DNA of 64,000 bases from Paenibacillus sp. P25 (GTDB taxonomy: Bacteria; Bacillota; Bacilli; Paenibacillales; NBRC-103111), in NCBI GenBank assembly GCA_024704175.1, contig CP085629.1, forward strand, positions 6,427,001-6,491,000, in the 5' to 3' direction. This document shows, piece by piece, positions 25,487-35,378 of this stretch (positions are counted from its first letter, which is position 1; each line of letters starts with the position of its first letter). Both the position numbers and the translations under genes were made by a program. A model generated the notes under the pieces. That model saw only the letters and a program-made list of their open reading frames with translations, was not told where the DNA came from and did not search any database.

Positions 25487-27461
25487 ATGCTAAAAAGTCT
25501 TAAGCAAAAAATGATGCTCATGATGTGTCTGCTTCTGCTGCTTAGCCTCGCATCCGTCTTTATTGCGAGCTATACCAGTTCTTCACAGCTTCTGAAGTCG
25601 AGCTTGGACACCGAAGCACAGCTGAGTGCATCCAATTTGTCGCTGCAGATCAACCAGTTTATCGATTCGAAAATCGCCACGGTTCAATCCGTCGGGAAGC
25701 TGATGTCCGAGGATAACAACAAGCAGCAGGACTTGCTGCTGATTCAGAAGGCTCAGAAGCAGAATCCCGAATTTGAAACGTTCTACTTCTCCTATGACCT
25801 CACCGGTAAGAACGTCATTAACTTCCTCGGCGAAGTGACGGACGTATCCGACCGCGCGCATTACCAGGAAGCCGGGAAGGGCGAGGGGAAAATCGTCGTC
25901 TCCGAACCGGTCGTATCCAAGCGGACGGGCAATAACATTGTGACGATCATCATCCCGCTGATGAAAAACAACAAGCAGTACGGGTACATGGGCTCGACAG
26001 TCGCCGATCAACGAAGTGCAGAAGAATGTATCCACTCAGAAATTCGGGGATACGGGCTATGCCTTCCTGCTCAGCAAAGCCGGTAAATACATATGGCATC
26101 CGGATCAGCGGCTCGTCAAAGAAGGCTCCGTTCAAAAGGCGAACATTCCGGAAGTGTCGAATGCATATGACCAGATCCAGCAAGGAAAGTCCGGGGTGCT
26201 TCATTACAGCAATAACGGAACGAGCTATACGGCGGCCTATGCCCCAACGACGTTTAATTGGGGAGTCTTCGTCACGGCGCCGACCAAGGAGCTTGAGGCC
26301 CCGATCCGGAAGCTGTCCGTTCAGCTGATCCTTATCTCCTTGGTAGCGCTGGCGGTCTCCATCGGGCTCGTTTATCTGTTCGCCGCGCGGTTCATCCGTC
26401 CGATTCAGCGACTGAATCAGGCCGTTAAAGTGGTGGCTGAAGGGGACCTGACGAGAACGATCCAGGTTCAGGGCCAGGACGAAGTTGCGGTGCTTTCCCG
26501 CGATTTCAACCAGACGGTATCTCATTTGAAGCATCTGGTCGAGGGCGTCTCCGTATCGTCCAATCAAGTGCTGCAGGTAACCGGCGTCGTCTCCACCGGC
26601 ATAGGAAGCGCGATGGAAAGCATCAACCGGATCGGCTCCTCCATCCGGCAGATTGCCGAGGGGGCGAACTCTCACGCATCCAGCTCCAAGGAAGTGGCGA
26701 TGACGATGAGCGATATGGCAAGCGGCGTCGTGAAAATCGCCGAGACGTCCTCGATGGTGTCCGAAGCGGCGCAGGAAGCGGCGGGCCAGGCGGAGTCGGG
26801 TACCGTTGTCGTCGAGCAGGCTGTGAAGCAGATCGGCAATATCGGCGAGGGAACGAGCAAAGTGGCGTCGGCTATCGAACGGCTTAACGACCGCTCCCAA
26901 GAAATCGCGGGCATTCTGAGCTCGATCACGGATATTACGTCGCAAATTAATCTGCTGGCGCTGAACGCTTCCATTGAAGCGGCCAGAGCGGGCGAGCATG
27001 GGCGCGGCTTTGCCGTCGTAGCCGGGGAAGTCAAGAAGCTGGCGAACCAGTCCGAGGCTTCGACCGAGCAAATTGTCAATCTCATTACCGAAATCCGCGA
27101 GGATACGCTGAATGCCGTACAAATGATGAACATGAGCCGCCAGGACGTGCAGGACGGCATCCGGCTGATCGAGGAAGTCCGCGAGAAATTCACGAATATC
27201 CTGAACGCTTCCCGCAACGTAGCCGACCATATTCTTGAAGTGTCCGCCGCGTCGGAGCAAATGTCGGCCGGGTCCGAAGAGGTCAGCGCATCGGTAGAGG
27301 AAATGAGATCCATCGCGAATCTGACTTCGAACGATGCCCAGAACGCGACCGAGGCCGCGGAAGACCAGATCAAGTCGATTCAGGACATTGCCGATTCCGT
27401 GCGGCGCCTGGAAGAGGTTGCCGGCGAGCTGCGCAAAGAGCTGGCCAAGTTCAAGCTTTAA
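25487..27461 (+). CDS. Methyl-accepting chemotaxis protein (one frameshift)
   Basis: Transmembrane chemoreceptor of about 659 residues. TM1 at ~10-30, an extracytoplasmic Cache-type sensor (~35-280) with NFLGEVTDVSDRAHYQEA and FGDTGYAFLLSKAGKYIWHP, TM2 at ~285-305, HAMP linker, and a signalling domain with the hairpin tip EARAGEHGRGFAVVA shortened around AGEHGRGFAVVA. The frame slips near 26012: the text ATCAACGAA follows where ATCAAATCAACGAA would give VADQINEVQKN, so one 5-bp unit of a direct repeat seems lost. It is followed by a PheC-like binding protein, a possible ligand-presenting partner. Confidence 0.9.
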
Positions 27462-27611
27462 AAAGAAAATAGCAACGGTCCGTTTTCGATCATAGGCGAC
27501 CGCCGACACCACCGATTATTCTTGCTAGGGGGGATGCCTATAAGAAAGAAGATTGGCAGGTTTCACAGCTTCAAAGAAACAAGTAAAGAGAAAATGGAGG
27601 AAAAGAGAGAC

Positions 27612-28463
27612 ATGAAGAAAAACTGGAAAAACCTCGTAGTAGTAGGCGCACTTAGCATTTCGCTGCTTGGAGCGGGCATTGCCACAGCCGCACCGGATGT
27701 GCAAGGCACTCCGGCGGAACAAGTACTGATCGATAAATACGAAAGTAAGAAGTTCGAGTCCAAGCTCGATGCGATCATGGCCAGAGGTTATATTCTGGTT
27801 GGCATGACGGGGGACTACAAGCCGTTCTCTTACCTGAACCCGCAAACCAATGAATACGAAGGCTACGACGTGGATGCGATGAAGGAATTCGGCAAAAGCC
27901 TGGGCGTGGAAGTTCGTTTTGTCCCGACCACTTGGTCGAACATGATGAACGACCTGCTGGCGAATAAATTCGACATTGCCGCAGGCGGCGTAACCCGCAA
28001 CACCGACAGACAGAAGAAAGCATACCTTTCCCAGGGTTATATCCAATTCGGCAAGGCGCCTTTGATCCGCGCCGAAGATAAAGATAAATACAAAACGCTC
28101 GATGACATTAACAAACCGACCGTTCGTGTAGGCGTGAACCCGGGCGGTACCAACGAAACGTTCGTACGCGCTTATTTGAAAAACGCAAATGTAACGGTCG
28201 TGCAAAACAACCTGGACATTCCTCACATGGTGGCTGACGGCACCTTCGACGTAATGATCACGGATACCGTGGAAGCTCTGACTTACGCCAAAGCAGATCC
28301 GCGCCTCTATGCGGCACTGACGGATAACCCGTTCACGAGGAACCAAAAAGGCTACATGATTCAACGCGGCGACTTTATCTATTCCAGCTACCTGGAGCTG
28401 TGGATGGATGAAATGAAGCTGCAGGGCAAATTCGACCAGCTGTACAAAAAGTGGCTGGAATAG
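27612..28463 (+). CDS. Exported PheC-like / amino-acid-type solute-binding protein
   Basis: 283 residues, intact. Signal peptide MKKNWKNLVVVGALSISLLG with cleavage near ATAAP. The mature part is a periplasmic-binding fold closest in pattern to cyclohexadienyl (arogenate/prephenate) dehydratase PheC: LDAIMARGYILVGMTGDYKPFSY, DIAAGGVTRNTDRQKKA, VRVGVNPGGTNE and DVMITDTVEAL. Whether it is an enzyme or only a binding protein cannot be told. There is no ABC permease beside it; its neighbour is a chemoreceptor, which supports a sensing role. Start ATG 27612 follows GGAGG. Confidence 0.82.
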   Translation: MKKNWKNLVVVGALSISLLGAGIATAAPDVQGTPAEQVLIDKYESKKFESKLDAIMARGYILVGMTGDYKPFSYLNPQTNEYEGYDVDAMKEFGKSLGVEVRFVPTTWSNMMNDLLANKFDIAAGGVTRNTDRQKKAYLSQGYIQFGKAPLIRAEDKDKYKTLDDINKPTVRVGVNPGGTNETFVRAYLKNANVTVVQNNLDIPHMVADGTFDVMITDTVEALTYAKADPRLYAALTDNPFTRNQKGYMIQRGDFIYSSYLELWMDEMKLQGKFDQLYKKWLE

Positions 28464-28486
28464 GATAACCGCTTCGATGCTGCGAT

Positions 28487-28515
28487 CACCGCTCCTCTAG
28501 GGGCGGTGTTTTTTT
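28487..28515 (+). terminator. Intrinsic terminator after PheC-like gene
   Basis: Stem CACCGC / GCGGTG with extra inner pairs CCT/AGG and TTTTTTT. Confidence 0.85.
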
Positions 28516-28590
28516 CGCCGAATTGCAAATTCCGACAGCGGATATGGCAACAATTGGACAGGATTCTGGGCCCATTAGAGGGTTGCTTCA

Positions 28591-28620
28591 TATTACCACG
28601 TATGGCAAAGTAATACCGTG
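28591..28620. promoter_or_regulatory. Paired TATTACC-type elements upstream of parM-like gene
   Basis: TATTACCACG (28591-28600) and TAATACCGTG (28611-28620), 20 bp apart. The core recurs downstream of the operon as TATTACCGAG (30529-30538). Likely regulatory or centromere elements; inference only. Confidence 0.4.
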
Positions 28621-28651
28621 TGCTAGTTTTACATAAAAGGAGGAAGGCCTC

Positions 28652-29850
28652 ATGAATTACCATTTCTTTGTAGGTAACGATAACGGAAACAGCGAGCACG
28701 ATTTGATCATCGACGGCAAACTGATCCAGCAACCGAATGTCAATTGTACGGTGGACGAGCTTCCGTGGAGTGAGGAACAGACGCCTGAGAGTTTTATCAA
28801 AAACCTGCAGGAACAATTGGTCGTGACCGTCGATTCTCCGGCCGCCCGCCCGGGCATGTATTATGTCGGCAAGTTTGCCCTGGAAAGCGGAGAGATTCTG
28901 GATAATCTGCAGATCGGCATCGATTTGAAATCCGATATGGATTTGCCGGTTGTCAATACGCTCGCCCAGATTGCGGCCGTAGCCGTACAGAAGGCTTTCG
29001 AGGAAGAGAAGAAGGTTCCGGACCAGATCGATGTGGAAGTGGACATGGCGACGGCGGCCGCCGGTGACCCAGCATACCGATGAAACCTCGGCCAAATTCG
29101 AGAAACGCTTCATGTCCGGCTCCCACCATGTCACGGTGCATCTTGGTACCCACCGGGTAGCGGTGAAGATCGTATTTCCTTTTACCAAGGTGGTGCCGGA
29201 GGCGACCCCCGTTATCTTTACGCTGCAGAAGGATGCGGACGGGAATTGGCGGGAAGGGGACATCTTCCGTGAGTTCGCCGAGCATTACGAGCTGGATAAG
29301 AAATTCAACGGCGCCTACTTCAAGGACAAGCGCATTCTCCATGTGGATATCGGCGACGGATCGACCGAGTACCCGATTACGGAGGGGAACAAATTCCTGC
29401 GCCAGTTCGTTCACGGCGACCACCATGGGGCGGGGTATGCGATCGAAGAAGCGCTGGAGGAGTTCAACCGTCTGATTCATTTGCCTGACAGCCCGCGGCA
29501 ATTTTTCAGTGACGTCATCAAGAACCCGAAGCACAAGTACTATGCCCGCGCCATCAAGACGCTCAAGCGGCCGCTCGAGAGCCAGGTACGACAGATCATT
29601 CAGAACGTCAAGCGCCAGCTGACTAAAGCGCGGAATGAGATCGACCTGATCTGTGTGTACGGAGGAGGAAGCATTCTGATGCGATCGATCCTGTTCCCGC
29701 AGCTGGAGGAGCTGTGCGCCGAGCGGGAAATGAAGGTCGCTGTATATCCCGGCCGAGTATGCGGTGCAGATGAACGCGATGGGGCTGGATGCTTTTGTCC
29801 GCGGGAAGATTTACGAGGCGCTGAAGAATAAGGCGGCACAGCCTGTCTAA
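28652..29850 (+). CDS. ParM/StbA-like actin-family ATPase (two frameshifts)
   Basis: About 400 residues once repaired. Actin-fold signatures: phosphate-1 loop VGNDNGNSEHDLIIDG at residues 7-22, phosphate-2 loop LHVDIGDGSTEYPIT near 230, and the adenosine motif ICVYGGGSILMRS near 335. This is the plasmid-segregation ParM/Alp group, which forms dynamic filaments. Slips near 29065 and 29750 split it; the final part reads AEYAVQMNAMGLDAFVRGKI to a stop at 29850. ATG 28652 follows AGGAGG. It is followed 41 bases later by a small ParR-like gene and iteron-like repeats. No replication, mobilisation or phage gene is near, so it looks chromosomal. Confidence 0.85.
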
Positions 29851-29891
29851 AGGCATAGGATGAATCCTAGGAGTACCGGAAGGTGGCAAGC

Positions 29892-30404
29892 GTGAAAAAG
29901 ACGAAACAGCCTGGCGACAACATCAGCCTGAAGACCAAGAAAACGGAAGACCCTTCCGTCATGAATTGGATCAATGCTCAGACGAATTTGATGGATTCGC
30001 TGCGTTACTTGATCGAGAATGAAATTAGGCAGAACGGTGTCCGCAATCTGCAGGCGTTTATACCGATGGAACGAAACACTCTGGCTTCCGCTGCACCTTC
30101 GCAGAATGGGGTTCCGGACGGCACGCGGCCGGGGCTCGATGCTGAAGCGGCGGCGGTTACTGCAGTCGCTGCGGCCGATGCAGTCGGGGCGGTTGCAGGA
30201 GCACGCCAGCTGCAGGAGGCGAAGGAGCAGGCGGCCGCGGCTGTAGCCGTTCAGCCGGATGAGCCGGAGCCGGCGGAGCGACCGCAGGGGACCGAGGGCC
30301 GGACGGCGGACTGGGAGCGACCGGAAACGCCAACGGAGGAACGGGACACCGGCCCCTCGGCTGAAGATGAAATCGACGACGATGATATCGAGGCTTGGAT
30401 TTGA
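29892..30404 (+). CDS. ParR-like adaptor with long acidic tail
   Basis: About 170 residues from GTG 29892, eight bases after GGAAGG (GTG 29883 is alternative). The first ~60 residues have a ribbon-helix-helix-like arrangement: a strand ISLKTKKTEDPSV, then NWINAQTNLMDSLRYLIENE and QNGVRNLQAFIPME, which fits ParR-type centromere-binding proteins. The remainder is an Ala-rich helix and a Pro/Glu/Asp-rich tail ending EDEIDDDDIEAWI; in ParR the C-terminus is what contacts ParM filaments. Pairing with the ParM-like gene is the main support. The adaptor role is inferred. Confidence 0.6.
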   Translation: MKKTKQPGDNISLKTKKTEDPSVMNWINAQTNLMDSLRYLIENEIRQNGVRNLQAFIPMERNTLASAAPSQNGVPDGTRPGLDAEAAAVTAVAAADAVGAVAGARQLQEAKEQAAAAVAVQPDEPEPAERPQGTEGRTADWERPETPTEERDTGPSAEDEIDDDDIEAWI

Positions 30405-30447
30405 ACGGATTTCAGAGAAGGTTTGGAGCAAGAAATATATAGAAACA

Positions 30448-30538
30448 CTAAGTATTACTTGGTGATACCAAATGATACGATGTAATGTTAAGTCATTCTA
30501 AGTGTTGCTTTATTTAAGGAATACTTGGTATTACCGAG
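30448..30538. repeat. Iteron-like direct repeats behind parR-like gene (candidate centromere)
   Basis: Four copies of a 12-13-bp element: CTAAGTATTACTT (30448), TTAAGTCATTCT (30488), CTAAGTGTTGCTT (30498) and TTAAGGAATACTT (30514). CTTGGTGATACC and CTTGGTATTACC are a second repeated word. The stretch is A+T-rich in a G+C-rich neighbourhood and encodes nothing. Confidence 0.5.
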
Positions 30539-30617
30539 TAACCCCTACAGAGCGGAAAAGACAAAGACGCCAATCCTCGCGTTGGACATGAGGTTGGCGT
30601 CTTTGCATGTTGCCGGG

Positions 30618-31459
30618 TTAAAAGTCGAAGTTGTCCGGATCCGGCCCGACCCGGTGATTTCGGTTAAGTCCGTCGATTTGCTCCATCTCCCCGGGGAAAG
30701 TTCAAAGTCGAAGACGGCTGCATTTTCCGCGAGGCGATGCTCTTTCGTTGACTTCGGAATCGTCACTACTCCGTGCTGCAGATCCCAGCGGAGAATGATC
30801 TGGGCCACCGATTTGCCGTGCCTATCGGCAATTTCCTTCAGGACCGGCTGATCCAAGAGTTGCCCCTGCATCAGAGGAGACCAGGCTTCCATTTGGATTC
30901 CCTGATCTTTACAGTATTGCAGCAGTTCCTTTTGGGTCAAATAAGGATGGTATTCTACCTGGTTCACCATCGGTTTGATCTCCGCATCTTGCATCAGGTC
31001 CTCTAAATGATGGATTTGGAAGTTGCTTACGCCGATCGCTTTGACCCGTCCTTGTTTGTAGAGCGTTTCGAGCGCTCTCCAAGCCTCTTTGTATTTGCCT
31101 TTCACCGGCCAGTGGATCAGGTACAGATCGAGATAGTCCAGGCCGAGCTTGTTCAGGCTGGTATCGAAGGCGGTCAGCGTCGATTCGTACCCGAGGTCTG
31201 CGTTCCATACCTTGGAGGTGACGAATAAATCTTGTCTGGACAGACCGGACTCCTGAAGCGCCTCCCGAATGCCGTCTCCGACGCTGCGTTCATTCTCGTA
31301 AATCGCAGCCGTATCGATGCTGCGGTACCCGAGGCGAACCGCCGATTGGATGGCTTCCACCAGCTCGGAGCCTTCCTCTACTTTGAATACCCCCATTCCA
31401 AACCAGGGCATTTGAACGCCATTGTGCAATTTCGTTGTATCTTGTAAACTTTTTACCAT
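30618..31459 (-). CDS. Aldo/keto reductase (one frameshift)
   Basis: NADPH-dependent (beta/alpha)8 reductase, about 280 residues. Motifs: GMGVFKVEEG, GYRSIDTAAIYENE (catalytic Asp and Tyr), VTSKVWNADLGY, YLDLYLIHWPVKG (catalytic His), AIGVSNFQIHHLE, NQVEYHPYL and IPKSTKEHRLAENAAVF. The final turn is broken at a C-run of four (30689-30692); a fifth base gives LSPGEMEQIDGLNRNHRVG and a stop at 30618. ATG 31459 follows GAGG. It is in the same direction as and 44 bases behind an efflux-type MFS gene, probably one transcript. Confidence 0.9.
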
Positions 31460-31503
31460 TTTCCTAACAGCCTCCAGATGTAATTTATTTTTCGGTTGTG
31501 GGT

Positions 31504-32714
31504 TTATCGGTAAGAAGGCTCGGGTCTGAGCTCTTTCTCTTGATTTCGCTCCAAAGCGCGGCTCCAGCCTGTCAAAATCACAGCACCCAGTACCATCAGC
31601 GCGCCCACCCATGTCGTGTGGATCAGCCCGATACGGTCGGTAATCACGCCGCCGAGATAGGCACCGATCGCGATACCGGCGTTAAACGCGGCGATATTGA
31701 CGGCGGAAGCCACGTCCTTCGCTTCCGGCGCGAAGCGTTCAGCCAGCAGGACCACATAAATTTGCAGTCCCGGTACATTCATAAAGGCCAGAAGCCCCAT
31801 TAGGACGATGGTGATCAGTCCTGCGATTTTGAACGGCGCGGTGAACAAGAGGAGGAACAGCACGACGGACTGCAGCGCAAACATATAGAACAAAGCGTTC
31901 ACCGGCTTGCGGTTGGCGGCTTTTCCTCCAATGACGTTACCGATGGCAATGGCAATACCGTAGATCAGCAGAATGGCCGCGACGGTCTTTTCCTGAAATC
32001 CGGTAATATCGTGAAGCAGCGGGGACAGATAGGTGAACACGACAAACGTACCGCCGTAGCCCAAAGCCGTAATGGCAAAGGCCAGAAGCAGACGCCCGTT
32101 CGTGACCAGCTTGACTTGATCGCCGATCGACGTCGGCGTGCCTTTGCGCAGACCGGAAGGCACCAGGATCCAGTTGGCGATAAAAGCAATAATCCCTACG
32201 GCGGCGATGGCGATGAAAGCGGCCCGCCAGCCGAGCCGCTGTCCGAGCAAGGTGCCCAGGGGCACTCCCGTTACGGTAGCCACCGTAAGGCCGGAGAACA
32301 TGATCGAGATGGCGCTGGCCCTGCGGTTCTCCGGCACCAGATCGGCCGCGATCGTCGAACCGATCGACATGAAGAGGCCGTGCGAGAACGCCGAAATGAC
32401 GCGCGCCGCAAGCAGCATCACGATGCCGCCGGACACCGCGGCAAGGCTGTTGCCTGCGATAAAGACGATCATGAGCGCCAGCAGCAGGGTTTTTCGCGAA
32501 ACCGTTGAAGTCAGGGATGTCAGCACCGGGGCCCCGAACGTAACGCCCAAAGCGTACAAAGTGACGGTGAGCCCGGAGGTCGTGACGGATATATGCAGGT
32601 CTTCAGCGATCAGAGGCACGACCCCACGCTGATAAACTCGGTTGTCCCAATGGCAAAAGCACTGACGGCGAGCGCAAGGAGCGCCCACGTGCTTCTTTTT
32701 TTATCTGTTGACAT
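31504..32714 (-). CDS. MFS efflux transporter, DHA1 YdhP/AraJ type (one frameshift)
   Basis: About 403 residues with twelve membrane helices. The N-terminus MSTDKKRSTWALLALAVSAF with IGTTEFISVG is in one frame and the rest, from VVPLIAEDLHISVTTSGLTV, in another; the C-run 32622-32625 (four) needs a fifth base. Motif A-like DxxGRR is replaced by TSTVSRKTLLL as usual in this subfamily, and VPLGTLLGQRLGWRAAF is the drug-efflux motif C region. Two GTACTT-NN-AAGTAC palindromes lie upstream, so it is under a specific regulator. Exported substrate unknown. Confidence 0.87.
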
Positions 32715-32792
32715 ACGCTCCACTCCTATGAAATTTAGAATCACCGGCCGGTAGAGGCTATTATGCAACATGAAGATAAGAATGAACAGTAC

Positions 32793-32806
32793 GTACTTTG
32801 AAGTAC
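32793..32806. promoter_or_regulatory. Operator GTACTT-N2-AAGTAC, copy 1
   Basis: GTACTTTGAAGTAC upstream of the MFS/AKR unit, 38 bp from copy 2. Confidence 0.65.
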
Positions 32807-32830
32807 CCTAGGAACCTGGGAGTAATATAG

Positions 32831-32844
32831 GTACTTGCAAGTAC
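32831..32844. promoter_or_regulatory. Operator GTACTT-N2-AAGTAC, copy 2
   Basis: Core of the perfect 18-bp palindrome AGGTACTTGCAAGTACCT. The HxlR-type regulator encoded at 35379 is a candidate binder because GTAC words are also clustered before that gene. Confidence 0.65.
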
Positions 32845-33050
32845 CTGTGGGTCGGCTTAAGGGAGATGGAACGATACCTATCGTTTGTAAAAGAGGTCCG
32901 GTGTATGCAAAAGGGGAGGGGAGGAATAAGAAAAACTCCTTATCGGAGTCCTTCAAAGCAGACCAGACCGTTATTAACGGTAGTTTTTCTTGGTATAGAA
33001 AGTCGCGGTCCGCTTTAATACTTTAGCGAACTTAGACTTTCTATAGCGTT

Positions 33051-33079
33051 AAAGAAAGGGCACACCCGCAGGTGCGCCC
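33051..33079 (-). terminator. Intrinsic terminator of the luciferase-like gene (minus strand)
   Basis: Read on the minus strand, GGGCGCACC / GGTGTGCCC is followed by TTTCTTT. A further inverted pair TATAGAAAGTC / GACTTTCTATA (32994-33043) lies beyond. Confidence 0.65.
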
Positions 33080-33100
33080 CTGCGATAAGTTCATTGCAAG

Positions 33101-34144
33101 TTACCTGGCCTCGTGAAATACCTCCGACAGGATTTCATAAGAGCGCAGCCGCGCTTTATGGTCGTAGACCTGTGCCGTAACGATCACTTCGTCCGCCTGC
33201 GTTTCATCCAGGAAGAGCTGCAGCTTCTCCCGGACGGTCTCTTTGCTTCCCGCGATAGAGAAACGCAGTCGCTTATGGACAATAGCCTTCTCCTGCTCAG
33301 ACCAGAGTTCATCCATGCTGTCCACCGGAGGACTCAGCTGGCCCGTACGGCCGCGGATAATGTTAAGAAATTGCTGTTGATGCGACGTGGCCAGCCTGCG
33401 CGCTTCTTCGTCCGAATCGGCTGCAATAATATTAAGGCCGATCATAGCGTAAGGCTCCTTTAGAGACTCGGAAGGACGGAAGCTGCTGCGGTAAAGCTCC
33501 AATGCGTGCAGAATATAATCCGGAGCAAAGTGGCTGGCAAAGGCAAACGGAAGTCCGAGATGGGCGGCCAGACGGGCGCTGAAATCGCTCGAGCCGAGCA
33601 GCCAGATCGGGATGTTCATGCCTTCGCCGGGAATGGCCCGCACGCCCATCGGGCGCCCGCCCAGGGAGGGATCGAAGTAGGAACGGAGCTCGCTTAGCAG
33701 TTCCGGGAAATCATCGCCGTTACTGCCGAGTCCGCGCCGAATGGCCCGGGAGGCCGGTTGGTCCGAGCCGGGCGCCCGCCCGAGCCCAAGGTCAATCCGG
33801 CCCGGGTACAGCGACTCCAGCGTGCCGAACTGCTCGGCGATCATCAAGGGAGCATGATTCGGCAGCATAATGCCGCCGGAGCCCACGCGGATCGTGCTCG
33901 TACCCGACGCCACGTGCCCGATCACCAGCGAAGTGGCGGAGCTGGCGATGCCCGGCATATTATGATGCTCGGCAAGCCAGTAACGGTGGTATCCCCACCG
34001 CTCGACATGCTGCGCGAGATCTAATGTATTGCGGAACGATTCGGCCGGTGTGCTGCCCGCCACAACAGGGGCGAGATCGAGCACGGATATGGGAATATCG
34101 CCGATCCGTTTACTCTGTTTATTTGCATCATGGTCTGCAGCCAT
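33101..34144 (-). CDS. LLM-class flavin-dependent monooxygenase (luciferase-like)
   Basis: 347 residues, intact. TIM-barrel features of the single-subunit LLM group: ISVLDLAPVVAGSTPAESFR, YHRYWLAEHHNMPGIASSAT near residue 62, RVGSGGIMLPNHAPLMIAEQ, LGLGRAPGSDQPA and IWLLGSSDFSA. Uses reduced FMN supplied by a separate reductase; substrate unknown. ATG 34144 is chosen, nine bases after GGGGAGGG, not the upstream ATG 34222. It stands alone with its own terminator. Confidence 0.88.
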   Translation of the reverse strand: MAADHDANKQSKRIGDIPISVLDLAPVVAGSTPAESFRNTLDLAQHVERWGYHRYWLAEHHNMPGIASSATSLVIGHVASGTSTIRVGSGGIMLPNHAPLMIAEQFGTLESLYPGRIDLGLGRAPGSDQPASRAIRRGLGSNGDDFPELLSELRSYFDPSLGGRPMGVRAIPGEGMNIPIWLLGSSDFSARLAAHLGLPFAFASHFAPDYILHALELYRSSFRPSESLKEPYAMIGLNIIAADSDEEARRLATSHQQQFLNIIRGRTGQLSPPVDSMDELWSEQEKAIVHKRLRFSIAGSKETVREKLQLFLDETQADEVIVTAQVYDHKARLRSYEILSEVFHEAR

Positions 34145-34349
34145 ACGTCTAAACCCTCCCCAAATGAGTCCTTTGACAAACCGCCGCCTTTTCTGTGGGT
34201 TCAACCCGACGTGAAGAGTCAAGCAATTTATCTTGCCGTTTATTATAGCAAATCGGGAGCGGACGTCAAAAGCACGAGGGGAGTGACATAAGAAGAACCA
34301 TGGATTCTTAGGCGGCGAAGGTACGGACAGGGCGGTTCAGAAGGTTCCC

Positions 34350-35114
34350 TTAATGGATCGTTTTCACCAGTCCGCCGTCGATGATGTAGTCGCATCCGGT
34401 AATCATGGCCGCCTGGTCGGAGGCAAGGAATACGGTCAGGTTCGCCACCTCGTGCGGCTCTGCAAAACGGCCCAGCGCAATGCCGATATTCAAGGCGACC
34501 TCCTTCTCGGCTTGCGGATCTTCCGGAATCCGGCCCTCCCACATCGCCGTCCGCGTCGGTCCCGGAGCCACGGTGTTAACCCGAATACCGGCGGGAGCGA
34601 GCTCGAGCGCCAAATTTTTGGATAAATTCGTCACGGCCGCTTTCGAGGCGCTGTAAGCGATAATACGCGGATTCGGCATGACCGCGTTCATGGAGGAGAT
34701 GTTTATAATCGCTCCTCCAGGCCTGCTCATATGGGAAAGCGCAGCGCGGGTCGCTCTTACGACGCTCATCAGATTGATCTCCAGCATGTCGTTCCAGTCG
34801 TCATCCGTCAGCGGCTGGAAGCCTTCCCCGGGGCGGGTATCGGTGGCCCCGATGTTGTTGACCAGGATATCCAGCCGTCCGAATCGGCGGACTGTTTCCT
34901 CCACAACCTGCCGCGCTCCTTCGGCGGTTGCCGCATTCGCTATTACCGGATACACGTCGTACGGCGCCGCGAGCTTCTCCAGCTCATCCGTTGTTTGCCG
35001 GACGGCTGCGAAGACTTTCGCTCCCGACTCCGCCAGCGCCTTCACGATCGCAAGCCCGATGCCGCGGCTGGCTCCCGTCACGACCGCTGCTTTTCCATCC
35101 AATGAAATATTCAT
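34350..35114 (-). CDS. Short-chain dehydrogenase/reductase
   Basis: About 254 residues, intact. Classical SDR with TGASRGIGLAIV, NNIG, INISSMNAV (catalytic Ser) and YSASKAAVTNLSKNLALE (YxxxK), ending GCDYIIDGGLVKTIH. The second ATG (35114) sits nine bases after AGAGGAAG; the first, at 35120, is too close to that site. It is divergent from an HxlR-type regulator, its probable controller. Substrate unknown; the FabG-like form suits ketone or alcohol conversion. Confidence 0.88.
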   Translation of the reverse strand: MNISLDGKAAVVTGASRGIGLAIVKALAESGAKVFAAVRQTTDELEKLAAPYDVYPVIANAATAEGARQVVEETVRRFGRLDILVNNIGATDTRPGEGFQPLTDDDWNDMLEINLMSVVRATRAALSHMSRPGGAIINISSMNAVMPNPRIIAYSASKAAVTNLSKNLALELAPAGIRVNTVAPGPTRTAMWEGRIPEDPQAEKEVALNIGIALGRFAEPHEVANLTVFLASDQAAMITGCDYIIDGGLVKTIH

Positions 35115-35378
35115 ATCCATCTTCCTCTTTCGTTTTTATGATGAACGGGCCCGTTACAAACCCCATTATTGTTGAGAATCTCAGATTTGCAAAGTACGCT
35201 TTTTCTTCATACCAAGTCCTGAAAAACGTACTGTAGACACCGCCAGCATTCCTGACCGGTACGGTAAAACGTACTATGTACGGGAAATCGTAGTACTGTA
35301 TTAAATCCGGATACTCTGATAAAGTAACAGGTACGAGAATGAAAAATCGTGGGATTGGGGGGATTGGAGGATATGGGA

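Noticed and set aside
25950..27512. 520-codon minus-strand ORF
   Set aside because: Antisense to the chemoreceptor signalling domain.
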